64,000 bases of DNA from assembly GCF_049532905.1 (NCBI RefSeq), contig NZ_CP064032.1, forward strand, positions 2,480,001-2,544,000. The letters are read 5' to 3'. Positions within the stretch are counted from its first letter, which is position 1. The number at the start of each line of letters is the position of its first letter. A program made the translations under genes and the position numbers. This stretch comes from Dyella_B nitratireducens. Lineage in GTDB: Bacteria > Pseudomonadota > Gammaproteobacteria > Xanthomonadales > Rhodanobacteraceae. Shown here one piece after another: positions 50,666 to 58,807 of this stretch. Below the pieces are notes generated by a model that saw only the letters and a program-made list of their open reading frames with translations, had not been told where the DNA came from and did no database searches.

Positions 50666-51661
50666 CTAACTACGGCTGCGCTCGAGTGCCGCCACGCGGA
50701 TCGCATCGGCATGTTCAACCAGATCGCGCCGCTCCAGCGCAAACACGCCCATCTGGCCGACCTTGAACTCGATCCACACGAACGGCACGTCAGGCAGCAA
50801 GGCGGTCAGGGCTTGCTCGCTCTCACCGACTTCAACGATCAGCAGCCCCTCTTCAGTAAGGTGATCGGCGGCTTCGTCGAGAATGCGCAGGCAAGCATCC
50901 AGGCCGTCTTCACCGGAGGTGAGGCCCAGCTTGGGCTCATGGCTGTATTCGCCCGGCAGCACGGCGTATTCGTCTTCGGTGACGTAGGGCGGATTGGAGA
51001 CGATCAGATCGTACTTGCGGCCCTGCACGCCTGCGAACAGATCCGAACGGACCACGTCCACGCGTTCGCCCACATGCAGCAGCGCCACATTCTCTCGCGC
51101 CAGCGACAACGCATCGTCACTGATATCGACAACATCCACCTGCCAATGCGGGTTGTACGCAGCCATGGCGATGCCGATGCAGCCCGAACCCGTGCACAGA
51201 TCCAGCGCGCGCTCCACGTGACGGCCATCCAGCCAGGGCGTGAAGCCCGATTCGATCAGCTCGGCGATCGGCGAGCGCGGCACCAGGGCGCGGCGATCGC
51301 TCTTGAATTTGATCCCGGCAAACCAGGTTTCGCCCACCAGATAAGCCACCGGCAGGCGCTCGTTGATGCGGCGCTCAATCAGCTGCAGCACGCGTACACG
51401 CTCTTCTTCGGTGAGCTTGCCTGCGCCGTAGGCCGGCGGAATGTCCGGCGGCAGATGCAGGCTGGCCAGCACCAGATGGGTGGCTTCGTCGATCGGGTTG
51501 TCGTGGCTGTGGCCGAAGGTGAGGCCCGCTGCAGAGAAGCGGCTGGCACCGTAGCGGATGAAGTCGATGATCGTCGCAAGTTCGGCAGTCACGTGGGCAC
51601 GGTCCGGCTTAGGGGTCGTGAAGTATAGCGACTCAAGATCACGAGGCTCATGCAAGCCCAT
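50666..51661 (-). CDS. prmB: 50S ribosomal protein L3 N5-glutamine methyltransferase
   Basis: 331 residues from ATG 51661, which has GGGAGG upstream at a good distance; the frame reaches 51688. SAM-binding D-L-C-T-G-S-G-C-I-G-I-A and catalytic S-N-P-P-Y-V-T. The N-terminal helical domain begins with L-A-T-I-I-D-F-I-R-Y-G-A-S-R-F, typical of PrmB rather than HemK/PrmC. It methylates glutamine 150 of ribosomal protein L3. psd is divergent upstream. Confidence 0.95.
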   Translation of the reverse strand: MGLHEPRDLESLYFTTPKPDRAHVTAELATIIDFIRYGASRFSAAGLTFGHSHDNPIDEATHLVLASLHLPPDIPPAYGAGKLTEEERVRVLQLIERRINERLPVAYLVGETWFAGIKFKSDRRALVPRSPIAELIESGFTPWLDGRHVERALDLCTGSGCIGIAMAAYNPHWQVDVVDISDDALSLARENVALLHVGERVDVVRSDLFAGVQGRKYDLIVSNPPYVTEDEYAVLPGEYSHEPKLGLTSGEDGLDACLRILDEAADHLTEEGLLIVEVGESEQALTALLPDVPFVWIEFKVGQMGVFALERRDLVEHADAIRVAALERSRS

Positions 51662-51717
51662 GGAATTGGCCTCCCCCGGCTTCGTCAAGAATCGTTCCGA
51701 TTCCTTATACTTGCCGG

Positions 51718-52563
51718 ATGACTTTCAAGGTATTCCTGCAATACATCCTTCCCCATCGGGCGTTGTCGCGCGTGGTTTACTGGGCCACGCGCTGGACCTT
51801 CGCGCCATGGAAGAATTTCCTGATCGGCAAAATCGTCCGCAGCTACCAGGTCGACATGACCGAGGCCGCGCAATCGGATCCGTTTGCCTATCCCCATTTC
51901 AATGCGTTCTTTACGCGCAAACTGCGCCCCGATGCCCGCCGGGCAGATGCTGCTCCCGGCGCCCTGATTTCGCCGGCCGATGGCCGCATCAGCCAGGCGG
52001 GCCCCATTGATGGCGGACGCATATTTCAGGCCAAGGGACAGCAGTACACCGCCGCCGAACTGCTCGGCGACGAAGCCGCGGCCGCCCCTTATCGCAATGG
52101 CCGCTTCGTCACCATCTATCTTTCGCCGCGCGACTATCACCGCGTGCACATGCCGTTGCGCGGCAAGTTGAAAGAAACCGTGCATATCCCCGGACGCATC
52201 TTCAGCGTGGCGCCGTTCGCAGTGGACGCGATCCCACGCCTGTTCGCGCGCAACGAACGATTGGTATGTCATTTCGAAGGGGCGCATGGCCCCTTCGCCG
52301 TGATCATGGTGGGCGCGATCCTGGTGTCATCCGTGGCCACTGTCTGGGACGGTCTGGTGATCCCGCCGTATGCACCATCGATCCGCCGCAAATCGTTCGA
52401 AGGTCAGAACATCGAACTGGCCCGCTTCGCGGAGATGGCGCGCTTCAACATGGGCTCCACCGTGATCGTGTTGCTGCCGGAGGGCGCAGGCGAACTGGAT
52501 ACGCTCGCTTCGCAACAGGTCATCAAGGTGGGCCAGCGATTAGGTGATATGCATCACATTTGA
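51718..52563 (+). CDS. psd: Phosphatidylserine decarboxylase proenzyme
   Basis: 281 residues. The chain cleaves itself at the M-G-S-T motif (LGST variant), making a pyruvoyl group from Ser247. Y-L-S-P-R-D-Y-H-R-V-H-M-P and V-G-A-I-L-V-S-S-V are conserved. It makes phosphatidylethanolamine at the inner membrane. Length fits type I proteobacterial Psd. Divergent from prmB with a 56-bp gap. Confidence 0.96.
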   Translation: MTFKVFLQYILPHRALSRVVYWATRWTFAPWKNFLIGKIVRSYQVDMTEAAQSDPFAYPHFNAFFTRKLRPDARRADAAPGALISPADGRISQAGPIDGGRIFQAKGQQYTAAELLGDEAAAAPYRNGRFVTIYLSPRDYHRVHMPLRGKLKETVHIPGRIFSVAPFAVDAIPRLFARNERLVCHFEGAHGPFAVIMVGAILVSSVATVWDGLVIPPYAPSIRRKSFEGQNIELARFAEMARFNMGSTVIVLLPEGAGELDTLASQQVIKVGQRLGDMHHI

Positions 52564-52714
52564 CGCTCAAGACAAGCCGGGCTGACAGGCGCGGCATGCA
52601 TCGTTTTGACATTTGTCGTCATTTTGTGACGTTTTCGGCGCACCGCACTGAAATGGGTCGCTATCCTCTCGCCCAATCCGCGTGCCTTCGCGGACTTGTC
52701 CAACGAGGGGTCAC

Positions 52715-53155
52715 ATGCAGATTGTCACCCGCCTAATCGCGATGAATCGCGCCCGGCAGTTGCAGCGCCAGTTTCGGCAAATCGAACGCAGCATCTCCGC
52801 CTTGCCCCTCCGCACGCGCGCCCGCCTGGGCGTCATGACGCTCCGTGAAATCGGCCAAGCCTCACGCTGCGAATTCCCGCACCTGTACGGCACCGCACCC
52901 GAACAACGTTATATGCCGTGGGGCCAGGGCACCGACATCGGTTTCGGCCGCGCCCAATCCGACAACCCCGAAGTCGCCCTGCGCGGCATCGCACTGTGGT
53001 TGGCAGTGGCGTACCACGAAACCAAGGATTCGCCGCATACCAGCCTGCAGCCACAGCATCGCCAGTTTCTGCGCGTGCTGCGCGAACTGCGCGACGCCAC
53101 CGGCGAACAGCCGGATACCATGGCGCAGTGGATGCGCTCAGGCGCCGCGGCCTGA
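52715..53155 (+). CDS. Hypothetical soluble protein
   Basis: 146 residues from ATG 52715, with GAGGGG upstream. N-terminal half is basic and helical (A-R-Q-L-Q-R-Q-F-R-Q-I-E-R), the centre has Y-M-P-W-G-Q-G-T-D-I-G-F-G-R-A, and the C-terminal half V-A-Y-H-E-T-K-D-S-P-H and Q-F-L-R-V-L-R-E-L-R-D-A-T. Well-conserved-looking protein but family not recognised. Own promoter region of about 150 bp after psd. Confidence 0.72.
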   Translation: MQIVTRLIAMNRARQLQRQFRQIERSISALPLRTRARLGVMTLREIGQASRCEFPHLYGTAPEQRYMPWGQGTDIGFGRAQSDNPEVALRGIALWLAVAYHETKDSPHTSLQPQHRQFLRVLRELRDATGEQPDTMAQWMRSGAAA

Positions 53156-53247
53156 GCATTCTCTTGATGGCCTGACAAGCCGGCTTAGCTGCTCATGCAA
53201 AGCCGGTGCGGTGCACTGCGCGCCGCTTAACCGCATAACAGGGGCGA

Positions 53248-53369
53248 GCGACGAGTAGCGAGGGCGTCACAGCCTTCGCTCCCGCCGTGGAATTGGAACG
53301 GTGACTGACGAGGCGAGAAATGGATTGCTCCAGGCGGCATCCGTTTCAAGCAACCTCGCTACTCGTCAC
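53248..53369. repeat. Inverted repeat with CGAGTAGCGAG arms
   Basis: GCGACGAGTAGCGAGG at 53248-53263 and CCTCGCTACTCGTCAC at 53354-53369, inverse copies of 16 bp with one mismatch, about 90 bp apart. The gap (53156-53426) holds no supported gene. Such CGAGTAGCGAG-like words are common intergenic repeats in Xanthomonadales. Confidence 0.7.
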
Positions 53370-53426
53370 TCGGCCTTGCAGGTTGGGAGAACCCAGCCAA
53401 CCATCTCGATCGGCAAGCCACTTGGG

Positions 53427-54911
53427 TCACCGGCAACTGGGCAACTTCAACACCTGCCCCGCCTTCACGTGATTGAATTTGAGATTGTTCATGCGCGCGA
53501 CCTCCGTTTCGCTGGTGCAGCTGCTATGTCTGCGCACGATCGTCGCCAGCGTGTCGCCGCGACGCACCGTATAGCGCACCACCAGATCCGGCGCAGCCGG
53601 CGGATTGGGGAACACCGGCACCACGGCGTTGTGCAAATCACTGGCAAGAATCGGCCACGGACCATCCACACAACGCGCTGCGTAGACGCTCTCCAACGGC
53701 TTGGGTACCTGCAGCGTCGCGCCAACCGGCTGCTCCTGCTGCGGATCGAGGCGCGGATTGAGATTGCGCAGCGTGCGGAACCAGCCGTCGGGCATGTCAT
53801 TAGCTGAGCCCAGGCACACGGTCAATTCCGAAATGGACGTACTGCGCTTGAGGGTGATGCTGCCCTGCACGCCATCCACACGCGGGAAGCGCAGGTTATA
53901 GCTGTCCGGATGCAGGAACAGCCAGGCAGCCGCCAGCACCTCTGGCACATAGTCACGTGTTTCCTGCGATACCTGCGCATAGATGCGCGGGTCATAGAAG
54001 CTCACCGAGGTGTTGTCGCCAACCAGACGACGCATGCGTCCCTCGCCACCGTTATAGGCCGCTAGGGTGAGCTCGAGATTGTCGTTGAAGGCCTTCAACT
54101 GCTCGTTGATGTATTCGGCATTCGCACGCGCCGACTCGGCCGGATCGAAGCGCGTATCGAAACCATCCTGCTCAGTCAGCCCGAAGCGCAAACCCGTGGC
54201 GTACATGAACTGCAGCGGGCCGGCCGCGCCAGAACGCGACACGGCGTGCACCTTGCCACCGGACTCCTTGGCCATGATGCCGAACAGCAGCGCCTCCGGC
54301 AGGCCTTCGCTCTGGTACTGCGGCCACATCTCGTGCCGCAGGAACTGGTAATTGACGTAGGCATCCATCAGATTGCCGCGCCACTGCGTGAGCCACATTT
54401 CCAGCGCGGCTTTCACCGGCCCGTTCATGGCGATCAATTCGGAAAGCTGATGTCCGCGCAACAGGGTGACGCTGCGCTGTGCTTCCGGCAGGCTGCCGGC
54501 GCCGGCCTCACCGGACAAGGGTGCCAGTGGTGGGCCGTTCGTTTCTTCGTCCGGCGTCTGATCGCCGATGAAGCTGCCGTCCTTCAGGCGTAGCAGATGA
54601 TCGAATACCGAGAAGAACCGCTGCGAGTCACAGCCCGGCGTTGCACCGCAATGCGCGGCGGCATCGCGCAGTTGGTCGAGCGCGGTATCCAGCGTTTTCT
54701 GGGCGTCCTTGGTATCGCCGGCGCGCGTCTGCTGCAATGCGGTTTCGTAACTGCGGCTGGCCTGATCGAGCTGGCCGTACAACAAGGTGACCGAGGCCGG
54801 CGGCGGCTTGGGTGTCACGCTGCCGTTGGTAGCGGCACAGGCGGCCACTAGCACCAGGGCCGCCACCAATGAAACCAGACGCAGAGAACGAAGAACGGCA
54901 CGATAAGGCAT
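53427..54911 (-). CDS. mltD: Membrane-bound lytic murein transglycosylase D
   Basis: 494 residues. Lipobox with Cys25 (V-A-A-C), SLT domain with catalytic Glu216 (M-A-K-E-S-G-G-K-V-H-A) and A-A-Y-N-G-G-E-G-R-M, and a C-terminal LysM (Y-T-V-R-R-G-D-T-L-A-T-I-V). It cleaves peptidoglycan glycan strands. Between the SLT domain and the LysM lies the region with V-C-L-G-S-A-N-D-M that probably is a degenerate LysM, so at most two repeats here against two to three in relatives. It is divergent from greB. Confidence 0.93.
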   Translation of the reverse strand: MPYRAVLRSLRLVSLVAALVLVAACAATNGSVTPKPPPASVTLLYGQLDQASRSYETALQQTRAGDTKDAQKTLDTALDQLRDAAAHCGATPGCDSQRFFSVFDHLLRLKDGSFIGDQTPDEETNGPPLAPLSGEAGAGSLPEAQRSVTLLRGHQLSELIAMNGPVKAALEMWLTQWRGNLMDAYVNYQFLRHEMWPQYQSEGLPEALLFGIMAKESGGKVHAVSRSGAAGPLQFMYATGLRFGLTEQDGFDTRFDPAESARANAEYINEQLKAFNDNLELTLAAYNGGEGRMRRLVGDNTSVSFYDPRIYAQVSQETRDYVPEVLAAAWLFLHPDSYNLRFPRVDGVQGSITLKRSTSISELTVCLGSANDMPDGWFRTLRNLNPRLDPQQEQPVGATLQVPKPLESVYAARCVDGPWPILASDLHNAVVPVFPNPPAAPDLVVRYTVRRGDTLATIVRRHSSCTSETEVARMNNLKFNHVKAGQVLKLPSCR

Positions 54912-55055
54912 GTCGGGTTACACCGGTACTGAAGAACGCAGCCTTGGCCCGGCTGCGCGGGCAGACTCAAAACACGTTCTTGTCGATGTCGCGCGGTTGT
55001 TTCGATACCGCACGGCTACACCGGTAAAATCGAGCCCCAGTCTTTGGAGGCCTTC

Positions 55056-55223
55056 ATGCCAGACATTTGCAACAAACGCAACAACTGTTTGCAAGAAACG
55101 AGCTTTGTCTACAACCCGCATCGCTCGACCGCATCCAAACGCGATCTACGCTTTCCGTTCGCACCGAAGCGTGCGCGGCAAAACTGCCTGCTCCGTTCAA
55201 TCCCTGACGCCGTATCACCATGA
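55056..55223 (+). CDS. Candidate small coupled leader frame of greB
   Basis: A 55-codon frame read directly: ATG 55056 lies behind TTTGGAGG (spacing 5) and its TGA overlaps the greB ATG (ATGA). The product (MPDICNKRNN at the start, RQNCLLRSIPDAVSP at the end) is basic with four cysteines; no family is recognised. A TAAAAT box lies at 55025-55030. The good ribosome-binding site and the overlap suggest translation; the amino-acid content gives no further support. Alternatively a chance frame in the greB leader. Confidence 0.45.
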   Translation: MPDICNKRNNCLQETSFVYNPHRSTASKRDLRFPFAPKRARQNCLLRSIPDAVSP

Positions 55224-55726
55224 CCCGCTGGCGACCCCCTGCTCCACGCTCCACCGCGATCATCACGCGCGAAGGCTTCGAAAAGCTCAAGAGCGAGCTG
55301 GACCACCTGTGGCACACCCTGCGCCCGGAAGTGGTGAAGGCGCTGGCCGCCGCCGCGGCCGAAGGCGATCGCTCGGAAAACGCTGAATACACCTACCGCA
55401 AGAAGCAGCTCGGCGAGATCGACCGCCGCGTGCGCTACCTCAGCAAGCGGATTCCCTCACTGAAGGTGGCCGAAGGTTCACCCGGCGACCGTGAAACTGT
55501 GTTCTTCGGTGCGGTGATCGAACTGGAGAACACCCAAAGCGGCGAGACCGTGCGTTACCGCATCGTCGGCCCGGACGAGACGGATGCGAAGCGCGGCTGG
55601 ATCAGTATCGATTCGCCATTGGCGAGGGCGGTGTTGAAGAAGAAGCTGGATGATGAGTTCGAGGCGGAGTTGCCGGGTGGGCGCACACGCTTTGCGGTGA
55701 TCGCGGTGGAGTACACCGACTCGTAG
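55220..55726 (+). CDS. greB: Transcription elongation factor GreB
   Basis: 168 residues. N-terminal coiled coil with the acidic tip (E-G-D-R-S-E-N-A-E-Y-T-Y-R-K-K) and C-terminal FKBP-like domain; the M-T-R-W-R-P-P-A-P-R-S start is the GreB-type. It rescues backtracked RNA polymerase by promoting cleavage of the transcript. Its TAG stop is part of the family I repeat that follows (GACTCGTAGG), so the last codons (Y-T-D-S) reach the repeat border. Confidence 0.96.
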   Translation: MTRWRPPAPRSTAIITREGFEKLKSELDHLWHTLRPEVVKALAAAAAEGDRSENAEYTYRKKQLGEIDRRVRYLSKRIPSLKVAEGSPGDRETVFFGAVIELENTQSGETVRYRIVGPDETDAKRGWISIDSPLARAVLKKKLDDEFEAELPGGRTRFAVIAVEYTDS

Positions 55727-55796
55727 GTTGGGGTGCAAACCCCAACGTCGCGCCCTATGCCGACATCGTCATGTTGGGGTTTGCACCCCAACCTAC
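55723..55796. repeat. REPIN-like paired palindrome, family I (copy 7)
   Basis: GTAGGTTGGGGTGCAAACCC and the inverse GTTGGGGTTTGCACCCCAAC with CTAC. Its two ends hold the stops of both flanking genes: TAG of greB at 55724-55726 and, on the minus strand, TAG of the DUF3025 gene at 55793-55795. Confidence 0.95.
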
Positions 55797-56605
55797 GCGA
55801 TGCGAAGCGGCGCGGGATACCGCCGGCCTTCACGCAACGGTTGATAGCAAGCCGCATGGCGATGAAAGGCTTCCTCTCCATTGCCTGCATGCCACCCCGG
55901 AATACCCGACAGCGGCAACGGCCGCAACTCCAGCGGATCGCGCAGCCAATGCGCTTCAGCAATGGCCTCCGCGCAGCAGGCAACCGCCTCTGCGCTACCT
56001 TTTCCTTGCTCTGCCATCACCACCAGTGCCTTACCCACCAGCAGCTTGCCCGGCGTCAATGCATGCTCCAGCAAAGCATGGCCGAACAACGCCACCACGA
56101 TCGAGCCGTCCAACCATGCCGAACGACGACGCCAGAACAAGCCATGCCAGTCATGCCGGTCCCACAGCTCCAGCAACTGTGGATCTTTGACGACCGCGAT
56201 AACGCCAGCTTCGTCAAAGTGTGTCTGCGCGCATTGCGGGCGCGAACGTTCACGTCGCCCGATCTGTGCGATCTCGGCCATCTGTTGGCGGTTAAGGGCG
56301 CGCTTGAGCTGCGGATAGCGCAGCCAGATCATCGCGTTGAACAAGTCATGCCAATTGGCTTCGCGCGTGGCGATCAGACCACGCGTCGCAATGCGCTCCT
56401 CGTAGTGCAGCCCGTCTTCGAGCAAGACTCGTGTCTGCGCAACGAAGCGCTCGCCAGTATCCTTCGGCCAGCGTGCATTGAGTTCGTCGATCGATGGCCA
56501 ACCTGACCCTCGCAGCCATTCGGCGTATTCGCACCAGCCGCTCAATGGCGCATGCGTGAAGACGACCGGATCGACCGCCTCCCGCGCTGGCGCGACATAA
56601 CGCAT
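55793..56605 (-). CDS. DUF3025 protein
   Basis: 270 residues from ATG 56605. Pattern of DUF3025: W-P-S-I-D-E-L-N, Y-E-E-R-I-A-T-R-G-L-I-A-T-R-E-A-N-W-H-D-L-F-N-A-M-I-W-L-R-Y-P, and W-D-R-H-D-W-H-G-L-F-W. Function unknown; a soluble protein often placed next to rimO. It follows rimO by 13 bp and is probably co-transcribed. The TAG stop lies in the family I repeat. Confidence 0.92.
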   Translation of the reverse strand: MRYVAPAREAVDPVVFTHAPLSGWCEYAEWLRGSGWPSIDELNARWPKDTGERFVAQTRVLLEDGLHYEERIATRGLIATREANWHDLFNAMIWLRYPQLKRALNRQQMAEIAQIGRRERSRPQCAQTHFDEAGVIAVVKDPQLLELWDRHDWHGLFWRRRSAWLDGSIVVALFGHALLEHALTPGKLLVGKALVVMAEQGKGSAEAVACCAEAIAEAHWLRDPLELRPLPLSGIPGWHAGNGEEAFHRHAACYQPLREGRRYPAPLRIA

Positions 56606-56618
56606 GGTTACATGAAGA

Positions 56619-57977
56619 TCAGTTGATGAGCGCCGCGTGCAAATCGTGCTCATCCGCGGACTCGACCACCACGTCCACGAACTGACCCGGCTTCAGCTGT
56701 TGCCCATTGCTGATATGGACCACACCATCGATCTCCGGTGCATCGGCTGCCGAACGCGCGACAGCGCCTTCGGCGCTTGCGCCGTCGACCAGCACCTTGA
56801 TGGTACGTCCGATCTTGCGCTTGAGCTTCGCCGCGGAAACCTCAGCCTGCACCGCCATGAACTGTTCCAGGCGGTCTTCCTTCAGTTCTTCCGGCACCGG
56901 GTTGGGGAGTTCGTTAGCTTTGGCACCATCCACCGGTGAGTAGGTGAACGCACCTACGCGATCGAGTTCTGCTTCGCGCAGGAAGTCGAGCAATTCCTCG
57001 AACTCCGCATCGGTCTCTCCCGGAAAGCCGACGATGAAAGTACTGCGCAGCGTGAGATCCGGCACCTGCTTGCGCCAGTTCTGAATGCGCTCCAGCGTCT
57101 TGTCGATATTGCCGGGCCGCTTCATCAGCTTGAGGATGCGCGGGCTGGCGTGCTGGAACGGAATGTCGAGGTACGGCAGGATTTTCCCTTCCGCCATCAA
57201 CGGCATCACTTCGTCCACGTGCGGATACGGATAGACGTAATGCAAGCGCGTCCACACGCCGAGTTCGGCCAGCCCTTCGCACAAATCGGTCATACGTGTG
57301 CGATAACGCTTCTCGCGCCAGCTGCGGTCCGCGTATTTGACGTCCACACCATAGGCGCTGGTGTCCTGCGAGATCACCAGCAACTCCTTCACGCCGCCCT
57401 TCACCAGGCGCTCGGCTTCGACCAGCACTTCATCCACCGGCCGCGACACCAGATCACCGCGCATCGAAGGAATGATGCAGAAGCTGCAGCGATGATTGCA
57501 GCCTTCGGAAATCTTCAGATACGCGTAGTGTTTCGGCGTCAGCTTGATACCGGTATCAGGAATGATGTCCAACAGAGGATGACGCTTCGGCGGCAATGCC
57601 GCGTGCACGGCGTGCATCACACTGGCGTAATCCTGAGGGCCGGAGATGGACAGCACATCCGGATACGCTTCCTTGATCAATTCGGAGCGCTTGCCCAGGC
57701 AACCGGTGACGATCACCTTGCCGTTCTCGTGCAAGGCCTCACCAATCGCATCCAACGACTCCTGCACGGCGGCATCGATAAAGCCGCAGGTGTTCACCAC
57801 CACCGCGTCGGCTGCGTCGTAGCTGGGAACGATCTCGTAACCCTCAACCTTCAGCTGAGTGAGGATGCGCTCGGAATCGACCAATGCTTTGGGGCAGCCA
57901 AGCGAAACAAATCCCACCTTGGGGGTAGCACCGCTGGTCGCGTCAACGTGTTTAGTGGTTGACTTTAAAGAATTTTT
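56619..57977 (-). CDS. rimO: Ribosomal protein S12 methylthiotransferase
   Basis: 452 residues if started at GTG 57977 (M-K-N-S-L-K-S-T-T-K). UPF0004 domain with K-V-G-F-V-S-L-G-C-P-K-A-L-V-D-S-E, then radical-SAM C-N-H-R-C-S-F-C, and a C-terminal TRAM domain. It adds a methylthio group to Asp88 of ribosomal protein S12. Divergent from the toxin-antitoxin pair; DUF3025 follows. Confidence 0.94.
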   Translation of the reverse strand, partial: KNSLKSTTKHVDATSGATPKVGFVSLGCPKALVDSERILTQLKVEGYEIVPSYDAADAVVVNTCGFIDAAVQESLDAIGEALHENGKVIVTGCLGKRSELIKEAYPDVLSISGPQDYASVMHAVHAALPPKRHPLLDIIPDTGIKLTPKHYAYLKISEGCNHRCSFCIIPSMRGDLVSRPVDEVLVEAERLVKGGVKELLVISQDTSAYGVDVKYADRSWREKRYRTRMTDLCEGLAELGVWTRLHYVYPYPHVDEVMPLMAEGKILPYLDIPFQHASPRILKLMKRPGNIDKTLERIQNWRKQVPDLTLRSTFIVGFPGETDAEFEELLDFLREAELDRVGAFTYSPVDGAKANELPNPVPEELKEDRLEQFMAVQAEVSAAKLKRKIGRTIKVLVDGASAEGAVARSAADAPEIDGVVHISNGQQLKPGQFVDVVVESADEHDLHAALIN

Positions 57978-58097
57978 CACTATTCGATCCGTAGCGCCGA
58001 GCAGGCGCCTAGAGGTGGGGCAGAAGCCGAAAAACCGGCATTTTAGCCTGCCTCCCTTTCCAGTGCTTTGCCGCGGTGAGCGCTGGCATTGACACAA

Positions 58098-58115
58098 TGT
58101 CACATATATATGACA
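58098..58115 (+). promoter_or_regulatory. Candidate autoregulation operator of the toxin-antitoxin pair
   Basis: TGTCACATATATATGACA, an 18-bp near-perfect palindrome of the TGTCA-TGACA type, overlapping a TTGACA box at 58089-58094, 8 to 26 bp upstream of the toxin start. Such operators are usual for HigBA-type modules. Confidence 0.65.
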
Positions 58116-58123
58116 GTATCCAC

Positions 58124-58420
58124 ATGATGGAGTTGATTGAAACGGACACCTTCAAAAAGTGGCGCAAGGGACTCAAGGATGTACGCGCCGAAGCCGTCAT
58201 TGCTGTTCGCCTTGCCCGCTTGGTCAACGGACTCCCGGGCGACGTAAAGCCAGTTGGCGAAGGTGTCGGCGAGCTTCGCATTCATTACGGGCCTGGCTAT
58301 CGCGTCTATTTCAAGCGTATCGACAGCGCAATCATCGTTCTGCTGTGCGGTGGTGACAAAAGCACACAAGACAAGGACATCACCCTCGCCAAGAAACTCG
58401 CCGAATCATGGAGTCCATAA
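58124..58420 (+). CDS. HigB/RelE-type toxin of an addiction module
   Basis: 98 residues from ATG 58124 (ATG 58127 is possible). Fold markers of the phage-derived Gp49-like HigB branch: F-K-K-W-R-K-G-L-K-D, A-R-L-V-N-G-L-P-G-D-V-K-P-V-G-E-G-V-G-E-L-R-I-H-Y-G-P-G-Y-R-V-Y-F, and L-L-C-G-G-D-K-S-T-Q-D-K-D-I. Such toxins cut mRNA on the ribosome. Toxin first and antitoxin 3 bp later is the order of HigBA. Own promoter-operator region upstream. Confidence 0.92.
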   Translation: MMELIETDTFKKWRKGLKDVRAEAVIAVRLARLVNGLPGDVKPVGEGVGELRIHYGPGYRVYFKRIDSAIIVLLCGGDKSTQDKDITLAKKLAESWSP

Positions 58421-58423
58421 CGA

Positions 58424-58717
58424 ATGACCGAGAAATTCACCAAACTTGACCTTGCCGAACTCCTTACCTCGGATGAGGCTATTGAGTTCTTCTTAGCCGA
58501 AGCGTTCGAGACCAAAGACCCAGGACACATCGCCTACTGCCTTGGCGTTGCAGCACGTGCAAAGGGCATGTTGCAGGTATCGAAGGAAACAGGCCTTGCG
58601 CGTGGCGCGCTCTATCGGATGCTTAGCGAAGATGGCAATCCAACTCTCAAGACTATGCTCTCGGTTCTGGACGTTCTCGGTCTCGATATAACGGTCAAAC
58701 AACATATCACCCGTTGA
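58424..58717 (+). CDS. HigA-like antitoxin with helix-turn-helix
   Basis: 97 residues. E-F-F-L-A-E-A-F-E-T-K-D-P-G-H-I-A-Y-C-L-G-V-A-A-R-A-K-G-M followed by the Xre-type helix-turn-helix V-S-K-E-T-G-L-A-R-G-A-L-Y-R-M-L-S-E-D-G-N-P and L-S-V-L-D-V-L-G-L-D is the addiction-module antidote family (TIGR02684-like). It should bind the toxin and repress the module through the TGTCA palindrome. Confidence 0.93.
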   Translation: MTEKFTKLDLAELLTSDEAIEFFLAEAFETKDPGHIAYCLGVAARAKGMLQVSKETGLARGALYRMLSEDGNPTLKTMLSVLDVLGLDITVKQHITR

Positions 58718-58722
58718 TGCTG

Positions 58723-58746
58723 ACGCCTGCCATCCGAAACAGGCGT
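58723..58746 (+). terminator. Weak hairpin after the antitoxin
   Basis: ACGCCTG, 10-nt loop, CAGGCGT, 6 bp after the stop. The stem is 7 bp and no clear T run follows. Confidence 0.4.
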
Positions 58747-58807
58747 TTGGAAAAACAGCTATTTCAGTCAGCCTTCCTTTCCGGCGTTTTGTAGCGATCT
58801 CGACGGA

